Origin: Haliea sp963974125
GTDB taxonomy: Bacteria; Pseudomonadota; Gammaproteobacteria; Pseudomonadales; Halieaceae
Length of the DNA: 64,000 nt
Direction: 5' to 3'
Assembly: GCA_963974125.1 (NCBI GenBank)
Contig: CAXBCH010000013.1
Location: 1-64,000, forward strand
Shown: piece after piece, positions 41,945-51,507 of the stretch
Numbering within the stretch: the stretch's first letter is position 1
Layout: the number at the start of each line of letters is the position of its first letter
Notes under the pieces: model-generated
What the model was told of the DNA's origin: nothing
The model's database searches: none
The model's input: the letters and a program-made list of their open reading frames with translations, nothing else
Position numbers and translations under genes: made by a program

Positions 41945-42892
41945 ATGAATCCCAACTACCTTGATTTTGAACAGCCCATCGCCGAGCTTGAAGTCAAGAT
42001 CGAAGAGCTTCAGCTGGTGGGAACGGACGCGGATATCAATATCAGCGAGGAAATCCGCACCCTGCGGGAGAAGAGCGCCAAGCTCACGGAGAAAATCTAT
42101 TCCAACCTGAGTGCCTGGGATACCGTCAAGGTGGCCCGCCATCCCCGGCGTCCCTACACCCTGGACTACATCAGTCGCGTTTTTACCGACTTTGACGAAT
42201 TGCACGGGGACCGCCACTTTGGCGATGATCGCGCAATTGTCGGTGGTACAGCGCGTCTGTGCGGGCGCCCGGTGATGGTTATTGGCCAGGAAAAGGGGCG
42301 TGCGGTCAAGGACAAGGTCTTGCGCAACTTCGGCATGCCAAAACCGGAAGGGTACCGCAAGGCCCTGCGCCTGATGCAGATGGCCGAGCGCTTCCGGATG
42401 CCGGTCATCACCCTGATTGATACGCCCGGCGCCTATCCCGGCATTGATTCCGAGGAGCGCGGTATCAGCGAGGCCATTGCCCAGAACCTGGCGGTGATGT
42501 CGCGGCTGGCAACGCCCATCATCTGCGTGGTGATCGGCGAGGGCAGCTCTGGCGGCGCCCTGGGTATCGGGGTCGGCGACCATCTGGCCATGCTCCAGTA
42601 CGCCACCTATTTCGTCATCTCCCCGGAGGGTTGTGCCAATATCATCTGGAAGAGCACGGCCCACGCGCCGGATGCGGCGGCCGCGATGGGGGTCACGTCC
42701 AAGGTCCTGCAGGAACTGGGCATCGTCGATGCCACGATCCCCGAGCCCATGGGCGGCGCCCATCGCAACGTCGACCAGATGGCCGAGCGCGTTCAGGCAC
42801 ACCTGCTCAAGCAGCTGCAGCGGCTGGAACAGATTCCGCTCGAGGATATGCTCGAGCAACGCTACCAGCGCCTGATGTCCTACGGCAACTGA
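41945..42892 (+). CDS. accA: Acetyl-CoA carboxylase carboxyltransferase subunit alpha
   Basis: AccA with AccD transfers carboxyl from biotin to acetyl-CoA, giving malonyl-CoA for fatty acid synthesis. The 315-residue length is normal. It begins MNPNYLDFEQPIAELE with a helical region, followed by the crotonase-type core: GQEKGRAVKDKVLRNFGMP, TLIDTPGAYPGIDSEERG, GEGSSGGALGIGVGD and ISPEGCANIIWKS. It starts the long housekeeping block and lies 102 bases after oadB. Confidence 0.96.
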   Translation: MNPNYLDFEQPIAELEVKIEELQLVGTDADINISEEIRTLREKSAKLTEKIYSNLSAWDTVKVARHPRRPYTLDYISRVFTDFDELHGDRHFGDDRAIVGGTARLCGRPVMVIGQEKGRAVKDKVLRNFGMPKPEGYRKALRLMQMAERFRMPVITLIDTPGAYPGIDSEERGISEAIAQNLAVMSRLATPIICVVIGEGSSGGALGIGVGDHLAMLQYATYFVISPEGCANIIWKSTAHAPDAAAAMGVTSKVLQELGIVDATIPEPMGGAHRNVDQMAERVQAHLLKQLQRLEQIPLEDMLEQRYQRLMSYGN

Positions 42893-42917
42893 ACTCTCAC
42901 CACCAGCGGGTGGTTGC

Positions 42918-44261
42918 ATGAGCCTCGAAGCCGCAGACCTGGCACCCGCATTGGAGGCCCATCGCGGTGCTGGCCGCTGGCTGCTGGCCTTCAGCGGTGG
43001 TCTCGATTCCACTGTCCTGCTGCATCTCCTGCACGAGTATCGACGCTCCCACCCCGGTGCACCTGCCCTCACCGCGGTACATGTCAACCACAACCTGCAG
43101 GCGGCCGCTGTGACTTGGGAGCAGCATTGCCAGCAGGCCTGTGCGGCACTGGAGGTGCCGCTGCTGGTGCGCCGGGTGGCGGTGGAGGCTGCTGGCAGGG
43201 GCACCGAGGCGGCGGCCCGCGAGGCCCGCTATCGGGCTCTGGCAGATACCCTGCAGGCGGGCGATGTCATGTTTTTTGCCCATCACCAGGACGACCAGGT
43301 AGAGACCCTGCTGCTGCGCTGGTTGCGCGGTGCCGGCCTGCAGGGCCTGCAGGGCATGCCGGTGACACGGGCGCTTGGCCCGGGCCAGCTGTCGCGACCG
43401 TTGCTGGCGTGGCCGCGGACGGCGCTTGAGGCCTGCGCCCGGCGACGGCGCTTGCAGTGGATCGATGACCCTTCCAACGTTGACACCGGCTTTGACCGCA
43501 ACTACCTGCGCCACGAGGTGCTGCCACTGCTGGCTCGGCGTTGGCCGGGGTACCGCAACAGCATGGCGCGCTCGGCGCGGCAGCTGGCGTCCGCGGCAGC
43601 GGTACTGGACGAGTTGTTGCCCACGCCACCGCCCTGCGTCACCCTCCTGGGCGACCCGGGTATTCCGGTTGCCAGCCTGCTGCAGGATCCCGCCGGTACC
43701 GGTTGGCTGGTCTTGCAGCAGTGGCTGGCCGAACGCGGCCTGCCGCCGCCGCCGCGGGCGCCGGCCGGCGAGTTCCTGCGGCAACTGCAGTTTGGGAGCG
43801 GCAGCCCGGAACTGGCCTGGAGCGGGCAGCGCCTGCGGCGCTTTGGCGACGGCGTCTACCTGCTGCCGACAGGGGAGGCAACTGCCTGGGCCGGGGCGGG
43901 CCAGCTTGCGGAGGGCGCGACGCTGGCGCTGCCCGGTGGCGGCAGCCTGGCGCTGGTACCGGCGGGCGTGGGGCCGGGCATTCGTCTTGAGCCGGGGGCA
44001 TTCCTGACCGTGCGCACCCGCAGCGGCGGTGAGCGCTGCCAGCCCCTGGGGCGGGCGGGTAGCCAACGCCTGAAAAAGTTGCTGCAGGAGGCCGGAGTGC
44101 CGCCCTGGTGGCGTGATCGCCTGCCGCTGCTGTACCTGGACGACAGCCTGGTGGCGGTGGCCGATCTGTGGTTGTGCGCTTCCCCCCATACTCTCGCCGA
44201 GGGTGGCGCGGGGGCCTTGCGGCCGCTTTGGCGGCGAAATAACTCCGCTTCCGCGGATTGA
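42918..44261 (+). CDS. tilS: tRNA(Ile)-lysidine synthase
   Basis: TilS converts cytidine 34 of the AUA-reading tRNA(Ile) to lysidine with ATP and lysine. The 447-residue protein has the N-type ATP pyrophosphatase P-loop FSGGLDST (25-32), HHQDDQVETLLLRWLRGAG, and the C-terminal TilS domains (about 230-440) with RCQPLGRAGSQRLKKLLQEAGVPPW (part). It follows accA after 25 bases, a common neighbour pair. Confidence 0.94.
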   Translation: MSLEAADLAPALEAHRGAGRWLLAFSGGLDSTVLLHLLHEYRRSHPGAPALTAVHVNHNLQAAAVTWEQHCQQACAALEVPLLVRRVAVEAAGRGTEAAAREARYRALADTLQAGDVMFFAHHQDDQVETLLLRWLRGAGLQGLQGMPVTRALGPGQLSRPLLAWPRTALEACARRRRLQWIDDPSNVDTGFDRNYLRHEVLPLLARRWPGYRNSMARSARQLASAAAVLDELLPTPPPCVTLLGDPGIPVASLLQDPAGTGWLVLQQWLAERGLPPPPRAPAGEFLRQLQFGSGSPELAWSGQRLRRFGDGVYLLPTGEATAWAGAGQLAEGATLALPGGGSLALVPAGVGPGIRLEPGAFLTVRTRSGGERCQPLGRAGSQRLKKLLQEAGVPPWWRDRLPLLYLDDSLVAVADLWLCASPHTLAEGGAGALRPLWRRNNSASAD

Positions 44262-44390
44262 GCTGAGAGCCCCTTTCTGGTAGTCTGATTTCCCATCTTT
44301 TCGCAGGAAACGCGCACTCTGTCGGCGGCTCGCTGGTCGCTTTGCGCCGTTCCTGGGTGTCCATATTCACAGCGTACAGAAAGGCTTTTC

Positions 44391-46019
44391 ATGACGCGAT
44401 ATGTCTTCGTCACCGGTGGTGTGGTTTCCTCTCTGGGCAAGGGGATTGCAGCCGCATCCCTGGCGGCCGTGCTGGAGGCACGCGGCATCCGCGTCACGCT
44501 GCTGAAGCTGGATCCCTACATCAACGTCGATCCGGGCACCATGAGCCCGTTCCAGCACGGTGAAGTGTTTGTCACCGAGGACGGTGCCGAGACCGATCTG
44601 GATCTCGGTCACTATGAGCGCTTTACCCGCACCACGATGAAGCGCACCAATAACTTCACCACCGGCCGGGTGTACAACACCGTGCTGAAAAAAGAGCGCC
44701 GCGGTGACTATCTCGGTGGCACGGTGCAGGTCATTCCCCACATTACCGACGAGATCAAGCGCCGGGTGATCCTCGGTGCCGGCGACGCCGAGGTCGCGAT
44801 TGTGGAAATCGGCGGTACCGTGGGTGACATCGAGAGCCTGCCTTTTCTCGAGGCCGCGCGCCAGTTGCGGGTGGAGGTCGGCTCCAGCCGTGCCCTGCTG
44901 ATGCACCTGACACTGGTGCCGTACATCGCCACAGCCGGCGAAATCAAGACCAAGCCAACCCAGCACTCGGTCAAGGAGCTGCGCTCCATCGGCCTGCAGC
45001 CCGATATCCTGCTGTGTCGCTGCGCGGTGCCCATCGACGAGAGCGCGTGCAAGAAGATTTCCCTGTTCACCAACGTCGAGGAGCGCGCTGTCATTCCGCT
45101 GCTGGATGCAGATTCCATCTACCGCATTCCCGGCATGCTGCACAGGGCCCACCTCGACCAGTTTGTGGTCGAGCGCTTCGGGCTTGACTGCCCTCCGGCG
45201 GACCTGGCGGAGTGGGACGACGTCCTGCGGCGGGAGTTCAGCGAGCCCAGAGGCACTGTGCGCGTGGCCATGGTGGGCAAGTACATGGATCTGCTGGACG
45301 CCTACAAGTCGCTCAATGAGGCGCTCAAGCATGCCGGCCTGCAGACCCTGGTGACAATCCAGGTAGACTACATTGACGCCGAGGATATCGAGCGCGAGGG
45401 CACCGGGGTGTTGGCCCAGGCCGATGCCATTCTGGTCCCGGGCGGCTTCGGCGACCGCGGCGTCGAAGGAAAGATCACCGCCGTCCGCTATGCCCGCGAA
45501 AACAACATTCCGTTCCTGGGGATCTGCCTGGGGATGCACGTTGCGCTGATCGAATACGCGCGCAACGTCTGCAATCTCGAGGGCGCCAATTCCACGGAAA
45601 TGCAGGCCGACACGCCACACCCCATCGTCGCGCTGATCACCGAGTGGCAGAACGCGGATGGTTCCACCCAGCAGCGCGATGCCAGTTCGGATCTCGGCGG
45701 CACCATGCGCCTGGGCGCACAGACCTGTTACCTTGAGAGCGACTCCAGGGTGCGGCAGATCTACGGCGCGGATACGGTGCTGGAACGGCACCGCCACCGC
45801 TACGAGATCAACAACAACTATGTCGACCAGCTGGTGTCTGCCGGTATCCGCATCGCCGGCTGGTCCGCGGATCGGGCCCTGGTGGAAATGATCGAGCTGC
45901 CGCAGCATCCCTGGTTTGTGGCCTGCCAGTTTCACCCGGAATTTACCTCGCGGCCACGTGGCGGTCACCCGCTGTTCACCGGCTACATCGAGGCCGCGCT
46001 CGCCCATGCCCAGGGCTGA
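44391..46019 (+). CDS. pyrG: CTP synthase
   Basis: PyrG makes CTP from UTP with ATP and glutamine. The 542-residue protein has the amidoligase domain (about 1-265; YVFVTGGVVSSLGKGI, KLDPYINVDPGTMSP) and the class I glutaminase domain (about 290-542), with nucleophile cysteine in FLGICLGMH and the His/Glu of QFHPEF. The 129 bases between tilS and pyrG probably hold its promoter, but I saw no convincing boxes. Confidence 0.97.
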   Translation: MTRYVFVTGGVVSSLGKGIAAASLAAVLEARGIRVTLLKLDPYINVDPGTMSPFQHGEVFVTEDGAETDLDLGHYERFTRTTMKRTNNFTTGRVYNTVLKKERRGDYLGGTVQVIPHITDEIKRRVILGAGDAEVAIVEIGGTVGDIESLPFLEAARQLRVEVGSSRALLMHLTLVPYIATAGEIKTKPTQHSVKELRSIGLQPDILLCRCAVPIDESACKKISLFTNVEERAVIPLLDADSIYRIPGMLHRAHLDQFVVERFGLDCPPADLAEWDDVLRREFSEPRGTVRVAMVGKYMDLLDAYKSLNEALKHAGLQTLVTIQVDYIDAEDIEREGTGVLAQADAILVPGGFGDRGVEGKITAVRYARENNIPFLGICLGMHVALIEYARNVCNLEGANSTEMQADTPHPIVALITEWQNADGSTQQRDASSDLGGTMRLGAQTCYLESDSRVRQIYGADTVLERHRHRYEINNNYVDQLVSAGIRIAGWSADRALVEMIELPQHPWFVACQFHPEFTSRPRGGHPLFTGYIEAALAHAQG

Positions 46020-46040
46020 ACTGTTGCTGGAGGCCTGCCG

Positions 46041-46892
46041 GTGACGCAGCAGACAGTGCACCTGGGCGCGACACCCATCGGCAACGATGCGCCCTTCGTC
46101 CTGCTCGGTGGAGTCAACGTGCTGGAGAGCCGTGACTTCGCCCTGCAGGTGGCAGAACACTATGTTGCGGTCTGCGCCCGGCTGGGCATTCCGCTGGTGT
46201 TCAAGGCGTCCTACGACAAGGCCAACCGTTCCTCCATCCATTCCTTCCGCGGCCCCGGCCTGGAGCAGGGGCTGGCCATCCTGGCCGAGATCAAGGCGCA
46301 GTTTGGCGTGCCCGTGATCACCGACGTGCACACACCGGAGCAGGCGGCCCCGGCAGCCGAGGTCTGTGACATCATTCAGCTGCCGGCGTTTCTCGCCCGG
46401 CAGACCGACCTGGTGGCAGCGATGGCTGCCACCGGCGCCATCATCAACATCAAGAAGCCGCAGTTCCTGAGCCCCTCGCAGATGGCCAACGTGGCAGAGA
46501 AGTTCCGCGAGTGCGACAACGACCGGCTGCTGATTTGCGAGCGCGGCAGCAATTTCGGCTACGACAACCTGGTGGTCGACATGCTGGGTTTCGGCGTCAT
46601 GAAGAAAACCTGCGGCGACATCCCGCTGATCTTCGACGTCACCCACGCCCTGCAATGCCGCGATCCCCTGGGTGCCGCCTCCGGCGGGCGCCGGGAGCAG
46701 GTGCTGGAGCTGGCGCGCGCCGGCATGGCTACCGGCCTCGCGGGCCTGTTTCTGGAGGCGCACCCGGAGCCCGCCAGGGCGCTTTGCGATGGTCCCAGCG
46801 CGCTGCCGCTGCATCAACTCGAGCCGTTCCTCGCCCAGGTCAAGGCGGTGGACGATCTGGTGAAGAGCCTGCCCACGCTGATTATCGAATAA
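46041..46892 (+). CDS. kdsA: 3-deoxy-D-manno-octulosonate 8-phosphate synthase
   Basis: KdsA joins PEP and arabinose-5-phosphate to make KDO-8-phosphate for lipopolysaccharide inner core. The 283-residue TIM barrel contains LLGGVNVLESRDFALQVA, FKASYDKANRSSIHSFRGPG, IINIKKPQFLSPSQM and ERGSNFGYDNLVVDM. The start is GTG 46041 with AGG upstream, 21 bases after pyrG. KKPQF without a cysteine in the metal position suggests the metal-independent type. Confidence 0.96.
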   Translation: MTQQTVHLGATPIGNDAPFVLLGGVNVLESRDFALQVAEHYVAVCARLGIPLVFKASYDKANRSSIHSFRGPGLEQGLAILAEIKAQFGVPVITDVHTPEQAAPAAEVCDIIQLPAFLARQTDLVAAMAATGAIINIKKPQFLSPSQMANVAEKFRECDNDRLLICERGSNFGYDNLVVDMLGFGVMKKTCGDIPLIFDVTHALQCRDPLGAASGGRREQVLELARAGMATGLAGLFLEAHPEPARALCDGPSALPLHQLEPFLAQVKAVDDLVKSLPTLIIE

Positions 46893-46917
46893 CTATCTGT
46901 CTACTGGAGTTTACGCA

Positions 46918-48210
46918 ATGAGCAAGATTGCCAACGTACAGGCCTTTGAAGTCATGGATTCCCGCGGCAATCCGACGGTCATGGCCGAGGTGACCCTGGC
47001 CGGCGGCGCAGTCGGTGTGGCCTGCGCGCCCTCCGGTGCCTCGACCGGCTCCCGGGAGGCGCTGGAGTTGCGCGATGGCGACAGCCAGCGCTACCTCGGC
47101 AAGGGTGTATTGAAGGCGGTCGGGCACGTCAATGGCCCCATCCGGGAACTGTTGCTGGGGCGCGACCCGGCGCAGCAGCGCGAGCTGGACGCGGCCATGA
47201 TCGAAGCCGATGGCACTGACAACAAGGCGCACTTTGGCGCCAACGCCATTCTCGCGGTATCCCTGGCCGTGGCCAAGGCCGCGGCGACGTCCCGCAAGGT
47301 CCCTTTGTACCAGCACATCGCCGAGCTCAATGGCACTACTGCACTCAGCATGCCGGTGCCGATGATGAACATCCTCAACGGTGGCGAGCACGCCGACAAC
47401 AACGTCGATATCCAGGAGTTCATGGTGCAGCCGGTGGCCGCGCCGACCTTTGCCGAAGCCCTGCGGGCGGGCGCCGAGATCTTCCAGCATTTGAAAAAAG
47501 TGTTGGCGTCACGGGGCCTCAGCACCGCCGTGGGCGACGAGGGCGGTTTTGCGCCCAACCTGCCGTCCAATGAAGCGGCGCTGGAAGTGATCGCGGTGGC
47601 GGTCGACAAGGCCGGCTACAAGCTCGGCCGCGACATCACCCTGGCCCTGGACTGCGCTGCTTCCGAATTCTACCGCGACGGCGTCTACGACCTCGCCGGC
47701 GAGGGCAAGCGCTTCAGCAGCGAGGAGTTCACCGACTACCTGGCCGACCTCGCCGCCGGCCACCCGATTGTCTCTATCGAGGACGGCCTTGACGAATCCG
47801 ACTGGGACGGCTGGAAGCTGCTGACCGACAAGATCGGTGACCGGGTGCAGCTGGTGGGCGACGACCTGTTTGTGACCAATACGCGGATCCTCAAGCAGGG
47901 CATTGAACGCGGTGTGGCCAACTCCATCCTGATCAAGTTCAACCAGATTGGCAGCCTGTCCGAGACCCTGGACGCCATCGCCATGGCCCGGGAAGCCGGG
48001 TATACCGCGGTGATTTCCCATCGCTCCGGGGAAACCGAAGATACCACGATTGCCGATCTGGCCGTGGCGACAGCCGCCGGCCAGATCAAGACCGGCTCCC
48101 TGTGCCGCTCCGACCGGGTTGCCAAGTACAACCGCCTGCTGCGCATCGAAGCGGAACTGGGCGGCCGCGTGTCTTACCGTGGCCTCGCCGAGATCGCAGG
48201 CCGGCGCTAG
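46918..48210 (+). CDS. eno: Enolase
   Basis: Enolase interconverts 2-phosphoglycerate and PEP in glycolysis, and is also part of the degradosome in many gammaproteobacteria. The 430-residue length is typical. Motifs include SRGNPTVMAEV, GANAILAVSLA, MNILNGGEHADNNVDIQEFM, LVGDDLFVTN, the catalytic lysine in LIKFNQIGSLSET and SHRSGETEDTTIADL. GGAG precedes the ATG. The order kdsA-eno-ftsB is well conserved. Confidence 0.97.
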   Translation: MSKIANVQAFEVMDSRGNPTVMAEVTLAGGAVGVACAPSGASTGSREALELRDGDSQRYLGKGVLKAVGHVNGPIRELLLGRDPAQQRELDAAMIEADGTDNKAHFGANAILAVSLAVAKAAATSRKVPLYQHIAELNGTTALSMPVPMMNILNGGEHADNNVDIQEFMVQPVAAPTFAEALRAGAEIFQHLKKVLASRGLSTAVGDEGGFAPNLPSNEAALEVIAVAVDKAGYKLGRDITLALDCAASEFYRDGVYDLAGEGKRFSSEEFTDYLADLAAGHPIVSIEDGLDESDWDGWKLLTDKIGDRVQLVGDDLFVTNTRILKQGIERGVANSILIKFNQIGSLSETLDAIAMAREAGYTAVISHRSGETEDTTIADLAVATAAGQIKTGSLCRSDRVAKYNRLLRIEAELGGRVSYRGLAEIAGRR

Positions 48211-48242
48211 GTCAAGCCCGGGGACCCTGGCCGCCTCCGCCC

Positions 48243-48620
48243 ATGAAATACCTGCTGCTTGCACTCGTTGCCTTGCTGGGCGTACTGCAATACCGACTCT
48301 GGATTGCCGAGGGCAGCCTCGCGGAAAAACACCGGCTGCAACGGCAGGTCGAGGAGCAGCAGGCCTTCAATCGCGAACTGGAAGCACGCAACGCGGTGCT
48401 GGAACGGGAAGTGCTGGATCTGCAGACTGGTAACGAGGGTCTGGAGCAGCGGGCCCGGGAACAACTTGGCCTGGTGCGCGAAGGCGAAATTTTCTACCAG
48501 TTCGTCCTCGAGCCGGAACGCCCCGCGGCCTCGGTGGGCAGCGATCATAGCCGTGCCGTGGATGCAGCAAGGGCGATCGTGATTCCCGCCTCGCCCGACA
48601 CGGAAAGCGAGACTGAATGA
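48243..48620 (+). CDS. ftsB: Cell division protein FtsB
   Basis: FtsB forms a membrane complex with FtsL and FtsQ in the divisome. The 125-residue protein has an N-terminal transmembrane helix (about 2-20, LLLALVALLGVLQYRLW) and a periplasmic coiled coil (about 28-75, with EEQQAFNRELEARNAVLERE). It then has LVREGEIFYQFV as in E. coli FtsB. About 30 residues beyond this are acidic and alanine-rich and make it longer than the usual 90-105. ATG 48243 is chosen because residues before it have no family match. It overlaps ispD by 4 bases. Confidence 0.93.
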   Translation: MKYLLLALVALLGVLQYRLWIAEGSLAEKHRLQRQVEEQQAFNRELEARNAVLEREVLDLQTGNEGLEQRAREQLGLVREGEIFYQFVLEPERPAASVGSDHSRAVDAARAIVIPASPDTESETE

Positions 48621-49315
48621 AGCCCGGGGCCCGCTGTTGGGGAGTGATACCGGCCGCCGGTATCGGCGCCAGGATGGCGAGCGAGCAACCCAAGCAATAT
48701 CTCGAGATTGCCGGCAAGAGTCTGTTGCAGCACAGTCTCGATGCCCTGCTGGCCATTGCCGCGGTCGAGGCCGTCGTGGTCGCCCTGGGCGCGGGCGACA
48801 CGTGGGCGCCCGTGCTTCCGTGCTCCCGGGTGCGGTTGGCTGTGGGCGGCGCCCGGCGCGCGGATTCGGTATTGGCCGCGCTGCGGGCTCTGCAAGAAAT
48901 TGCACATGAAGATGATTGGGTCCTGGTGCACGATGCCGCCCGTCCCTGCCTGTCGCCGGCGGACGGCGAGCGCCTGGTGGCGGCGGTGCTGGCGAGCGGC
49001 AGCGGCGCGCTGCTGGCGGAGCCGGTGGTGGATACCATCAAGCGGGTTGCCGCCGACGGGCGGGTGCTGGGTACCCTCGACCGCAGTGAACTCTGGCGAG
49101 CGCAGACTCCGCAGATGTTCCGGCTCGGTGAGCTCGCCGCTGCGCTCGACCGGGCACTGCGGGCGGGGGTTCCCATCACCGATGAAGCCTCGGCGATGGA
49201 GTGGGCGGGTCACCCGGTGGCGGTAGTTCCCGGTTCGACCCGCAATCTCAAGGTGACGGTGCCGGATGATCTGGCACTGGCGGCCTTCTACCTCGGTCAG
49301 TCGATAACAGGATAG
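48617..49315 (+). CDS. ispD: 2-C-methyl-D-erythritol 4-phosphate cytidylyltransferase
   Basis: IspD joins CTP and MEP to give CDP-ME in the non-mevalonate isoprenoid pathway. The 232-residue protein has the nucleotide-binding PAAGIGARMASEQPKQYLE, VGGARRADSVLAAL, VLVHDAARPCLS and the C-terminal STRNLKVTVPDDLALA. The ATGA start overlaps ftsB, and ispF follows after 5 bases; the three are one translational group. Confidence 0.96.
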   Translation: MKPGARCWGVIPAAGIGARMASEQPKQYLEIAGKSLLQHSLDALLAIAAVEAVVVALGAGDTWAPVLPCSRVRLAVGGARRADSVLAALRALQEIAHEDDWVLVHDAARPCLSPADGERLVAAVLASGSGALLAEPVVDTIKRVAADGRVLGTLDRSELWRAQTPQMFRLGELAAALDRALRAGVPITDEASAMEWAGHPVAVVPGSTRNLKVTVPDDLALAAFYLGQSITG

Positions 49316-49320
49316 CGGGC

Positions 49321-49800
49321 ATGCGCATTGGACACGGCTATGATGTACACCGGTTTGGCCCTGGTAACGAGGTCATCCTGGGCGGTGTGGCCATTGCCCA
49401 CAGCCACGGCCTGATGGCCCATTCGGATGGTGATGTGCTGGTGCACGCCCTCTGCGACGCGCTGCTTGGTGCCATCGGGCGCGGGGATATCGGCCGCCAC
49501 TTCCCCGACACGGACCCGGCCCTGGCCGGCGTCGACAGCCGCCTGATGTTGCGCAAGGTCGTAGAGCAGGTGCATGCCGGCGGTTGGGCACTGGCGAACA
49601 TGGATGCCACCCTGATCGCCGAGGCCCCGCGCATGGCACCTCATATTGCTGCCATGCGCACGAACCTGGCCCGGGACCTGCGGGTGGCTGAGAGCCAGGT
49701 CAATGTGAAGGCAACGACGACCGAAAAGCTGGGCTTTACCGGTCGCGGTGAAGGCATAGCCGCACATGCGGTGGTGCTGCTGGTTGCCGGGGCCCTGTGA
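49321..49800 (+). CDS. ispF: 2-C-methyl-D-erythritol 2,4-cyclodiphosphate synthase
   Basis: IspF cyclises CDP-ME 2-phosphate to MEcPP with loss of CMP. The 159-residue protein has zinc ligands Asp8 and His10 in GYDVHRFG and His42 in SDGDVLVHALCDALLGA, plus NVKATTTEKLGFTGRGEGIAAHA (part). It overlaps the GTG of truD by 4 bases. Confidence 0.97.
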   Translation: MRIGHGYDVHRFGPGNEVILGGVAIAHSHGLMAHSDGDVLVHALCDALLGAIGRGDIGRHFPDTDPALAGVDSRLMLRKVVEQVHAGGWALANMDATLIAEAPRMAPHIAAMRTNLARDLRVAESQVNVKATTTEKLGFTGRGEGIAAHAVVLLVAGAL

Positions 49801-50852
49801 TCGCGCCGCGGCCTCGCGTGGCGCCGGATCTGCCGGTGAGTGCCTTGATCCGCAGTACGCCGGAGGACTTTGTGGTCCGTGAGCAGCTCGGTTTCGAAGC
49901 GGATGGCAGTGGCGAGCATGTATTCCTGCACCTGCAGAAACGCGGCCTCAACACCCAGGATCTGCTGCAGCGGGTCTCGGCCCTGAGTGGCATTCATCTG
50001 CGCGATATTGGCTACAGTGGCCTCAAGGACCGGCGTGCGGTCACCAGTCAATGGGTCAGCGTGCGCATGGCGGGCAAGCCGGAGCCGGATTGGCAGCGCC
50101 TGGCGGTGCCGGGGGAGGTCGAGGTGCTGGACTGTCGGCGCCACTCGCGCAAACTCAAGCGCGGCGTCCACCGCAGCAACCGCTTCGAACTGCGGTTGCG
50201 CAAGCTGGAGGGGGATATCGACGCCCTGCAGGTCCGCCTGCAGCAGCTCTCGCAGCAGGGTGTACCCAATTACTTTGGCGAGCAGCGCTTCGGCCACGGC
50301 GGCGCCACCCTGGCGCAGGCGCGGCAGTGGCAGGAACGCGGCGCGCGCAAGCTGTCCCACAGCAAGCGCGGCCTGCTGCTGTCTGCCCTGCGCGGGCATT
50401 TGTTCAACCGGCTGCTGGCACAGCGGGTAGAGGAGGGCAGCTGGAACCGTCTGCTGCCAGGAGACGTTGGCATGCTGCAGGGGTCCCGCAGCCTGTTTCC
50501 CTGTCCGGAAGTGACTGCGGAGCTGGTCGCCAGGGTCGCGGCGGGGGATGTACACCCGGGTCTGCCGCTCTGGGGTCGGGGCGAGGTAATGCAGGGCGAG
50601 GCACAGCTGATCAGGCAGGAAACAATCCTGGCGCCGGAAGCGGTGCTGTGCCGGTTTCTGGAGGAGGCGGGGTTGACCCTGGCTTACCGCCCCGCGCGAC
50701 TGCTGGCGGATGACTTTTGCTGGCGGTTTTGTGATGATGGCGCGCTGCTGCTGGGGTTCAGTTTACCGCCCGGGAGCTACGCCACCGCGGTGCTGGCGGA
50801 ACTGGCGGATTATCGGGAAGCGCATGGGGAGAGTAGGAACAGCAGTGAATAG
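49797..50852 (+). CDS. truD: tRNA pseudouridine(13) synthase TruD
   Basis: TruD makes pseudouridine 13 in tRNA(Glu). The 351-residue protein has the catalytic aspartate Asp78 in IGYSGLKDRRAVTSQW, the core VPNYFGEQRFGHGGATLAQA and an inserted TRUD domain (about 150-310). The start is GTG 49797, overlapping ispF as GTGA. The last 8 bases overlap the next start. Confidence 0.95.
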   Translation: MIAPRPRVAPDLPVSALIRSTPEDFVVREQLGFEADGSGEHVFLHLQKRGLNTQDLLQRVSALSGIHLRDIGYSGLKDRRAVTSQWVSVRMAGKPEPDWQRLAVPGEVEVLDCRRHSRKLKRGVHRSNRFELRLRKLEGDIDALQVRLQQLSQQGVPNYFGEQRFGHGGATLAQARQWQERGARKLSHSKRGLLLSALRGHLFNRLLAQRVEEGSWNRLLPGDVGMLQGSRSLFPCPEVTAELVARVAAGDVHPGLPLWGRGEVMQGEAQLIRQETILAPEAVLCRFLEEAGLTLAYRPARLLADDFCWRFCDDGALLLGFSLPPGSYATAVLAELADYREAHGESRNSSE

Positions 50853-51507
50853 TGTGGACTTGAACGGCATCGGCATGACCTCCCAGCGTACCCGCGAGCG
50901 TTTGGTCCAGCGCCTGGTGGAACAGGGTATCAGCAGTCAGCGTGTGCTCGATGTCATGCGTACCACCCCCCGGCATCTGTTCCTCGATGAAGCCATGGCG
51001 CACCGGGCCTACGAGGACACGTCCCTGCCGATCGGCTTTCAGCAGACCCTGTCCCAACCCTATATCGTTGCCCGCATGACCGAGCTCTTGCTGGAGCAGG
51101 GGCCTCGCAGCCGCGTTCTGGAAGTCGGTACCGGCTCCGGCTACCAGACTGCCGTGCTCGCCCAGCTGGTAGAGCAGGTGTGGAGCGTGGAGCGGATCAA
51201 GCCCCTGCTGGACAAGGCACGCCAGCGCCTGCGGCAGCTGAAATTGCGCAACGTCACCCTGCGCCATGCCGATGGCAGCATGGGCTGGGAGGATGCGGGC
51301 CCGTTTGACGGGATTCTCAGTACCGCCGCGCCAGAGCGCATTCCCGAGGAGTTGCTGCGGCAACTCGCACCCGGAGGTTGTCTGGTCATTCCCGTGGGCG
51401 GCGCCAGCCAGCACCTGCAAGTGGTCACCCGCAGCAGCGAGGGCTTCGACACCCGCATCGTGGAGGCCGTGCGCTTTGTGCCCCTGCGCCCGGGTACGGT
51501 GAAGTAG
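50845..51507 (+). CDS. pcm: Protein-L-isoaspartate O-methyltransferase
   Basis: Pcm repairs L-isoaspartyl residues in ageing proteins using S-adenosylmethionine. The 220-residue enzyme has TSQRTRERLVQRL, FQQTLSQPYIVARMTELL, the SAM-binding RVLEVGTGSGYQTAVLA and TAAPERIPEELL. GTG 50845 has AGGA 6 bases upstream and overlaps truD; ATG 50875 gives the N-terminus usual in Pseudomonas but has no clear ribosome site. surE, which often precedes pcm, is not here. Confidence 0.94.
   Translation: MNSVDLNGIGMTSQRTRERLVQRLVEQGISSQRVLDVMRTTPRHLFLDEAMAHRAYEDTSLPIGFQQTLSQPYIVARMTELLLEQGPRSRVLEVGTGSGYQTAVLAQLVEQVWSVERIKPLLDKARQRLRQLKLRNVTLRHADGSMGWEDAGPFDGILSTAAPERIPEELLRQLAPGGCLVIPVGGASQHLQVVTRSSEGFDTRIVEAVRFVPLRPGTVK

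Noticed and set aside
44367..46817. 816-codon open frame on the minus strand opposite pyrG and kdsA
   Set aside because: It mirrors two clear housekeeping genes; its translation is low-complexity and has no recognisable motif. Long antisense frames are common in G+C-rich DNA.
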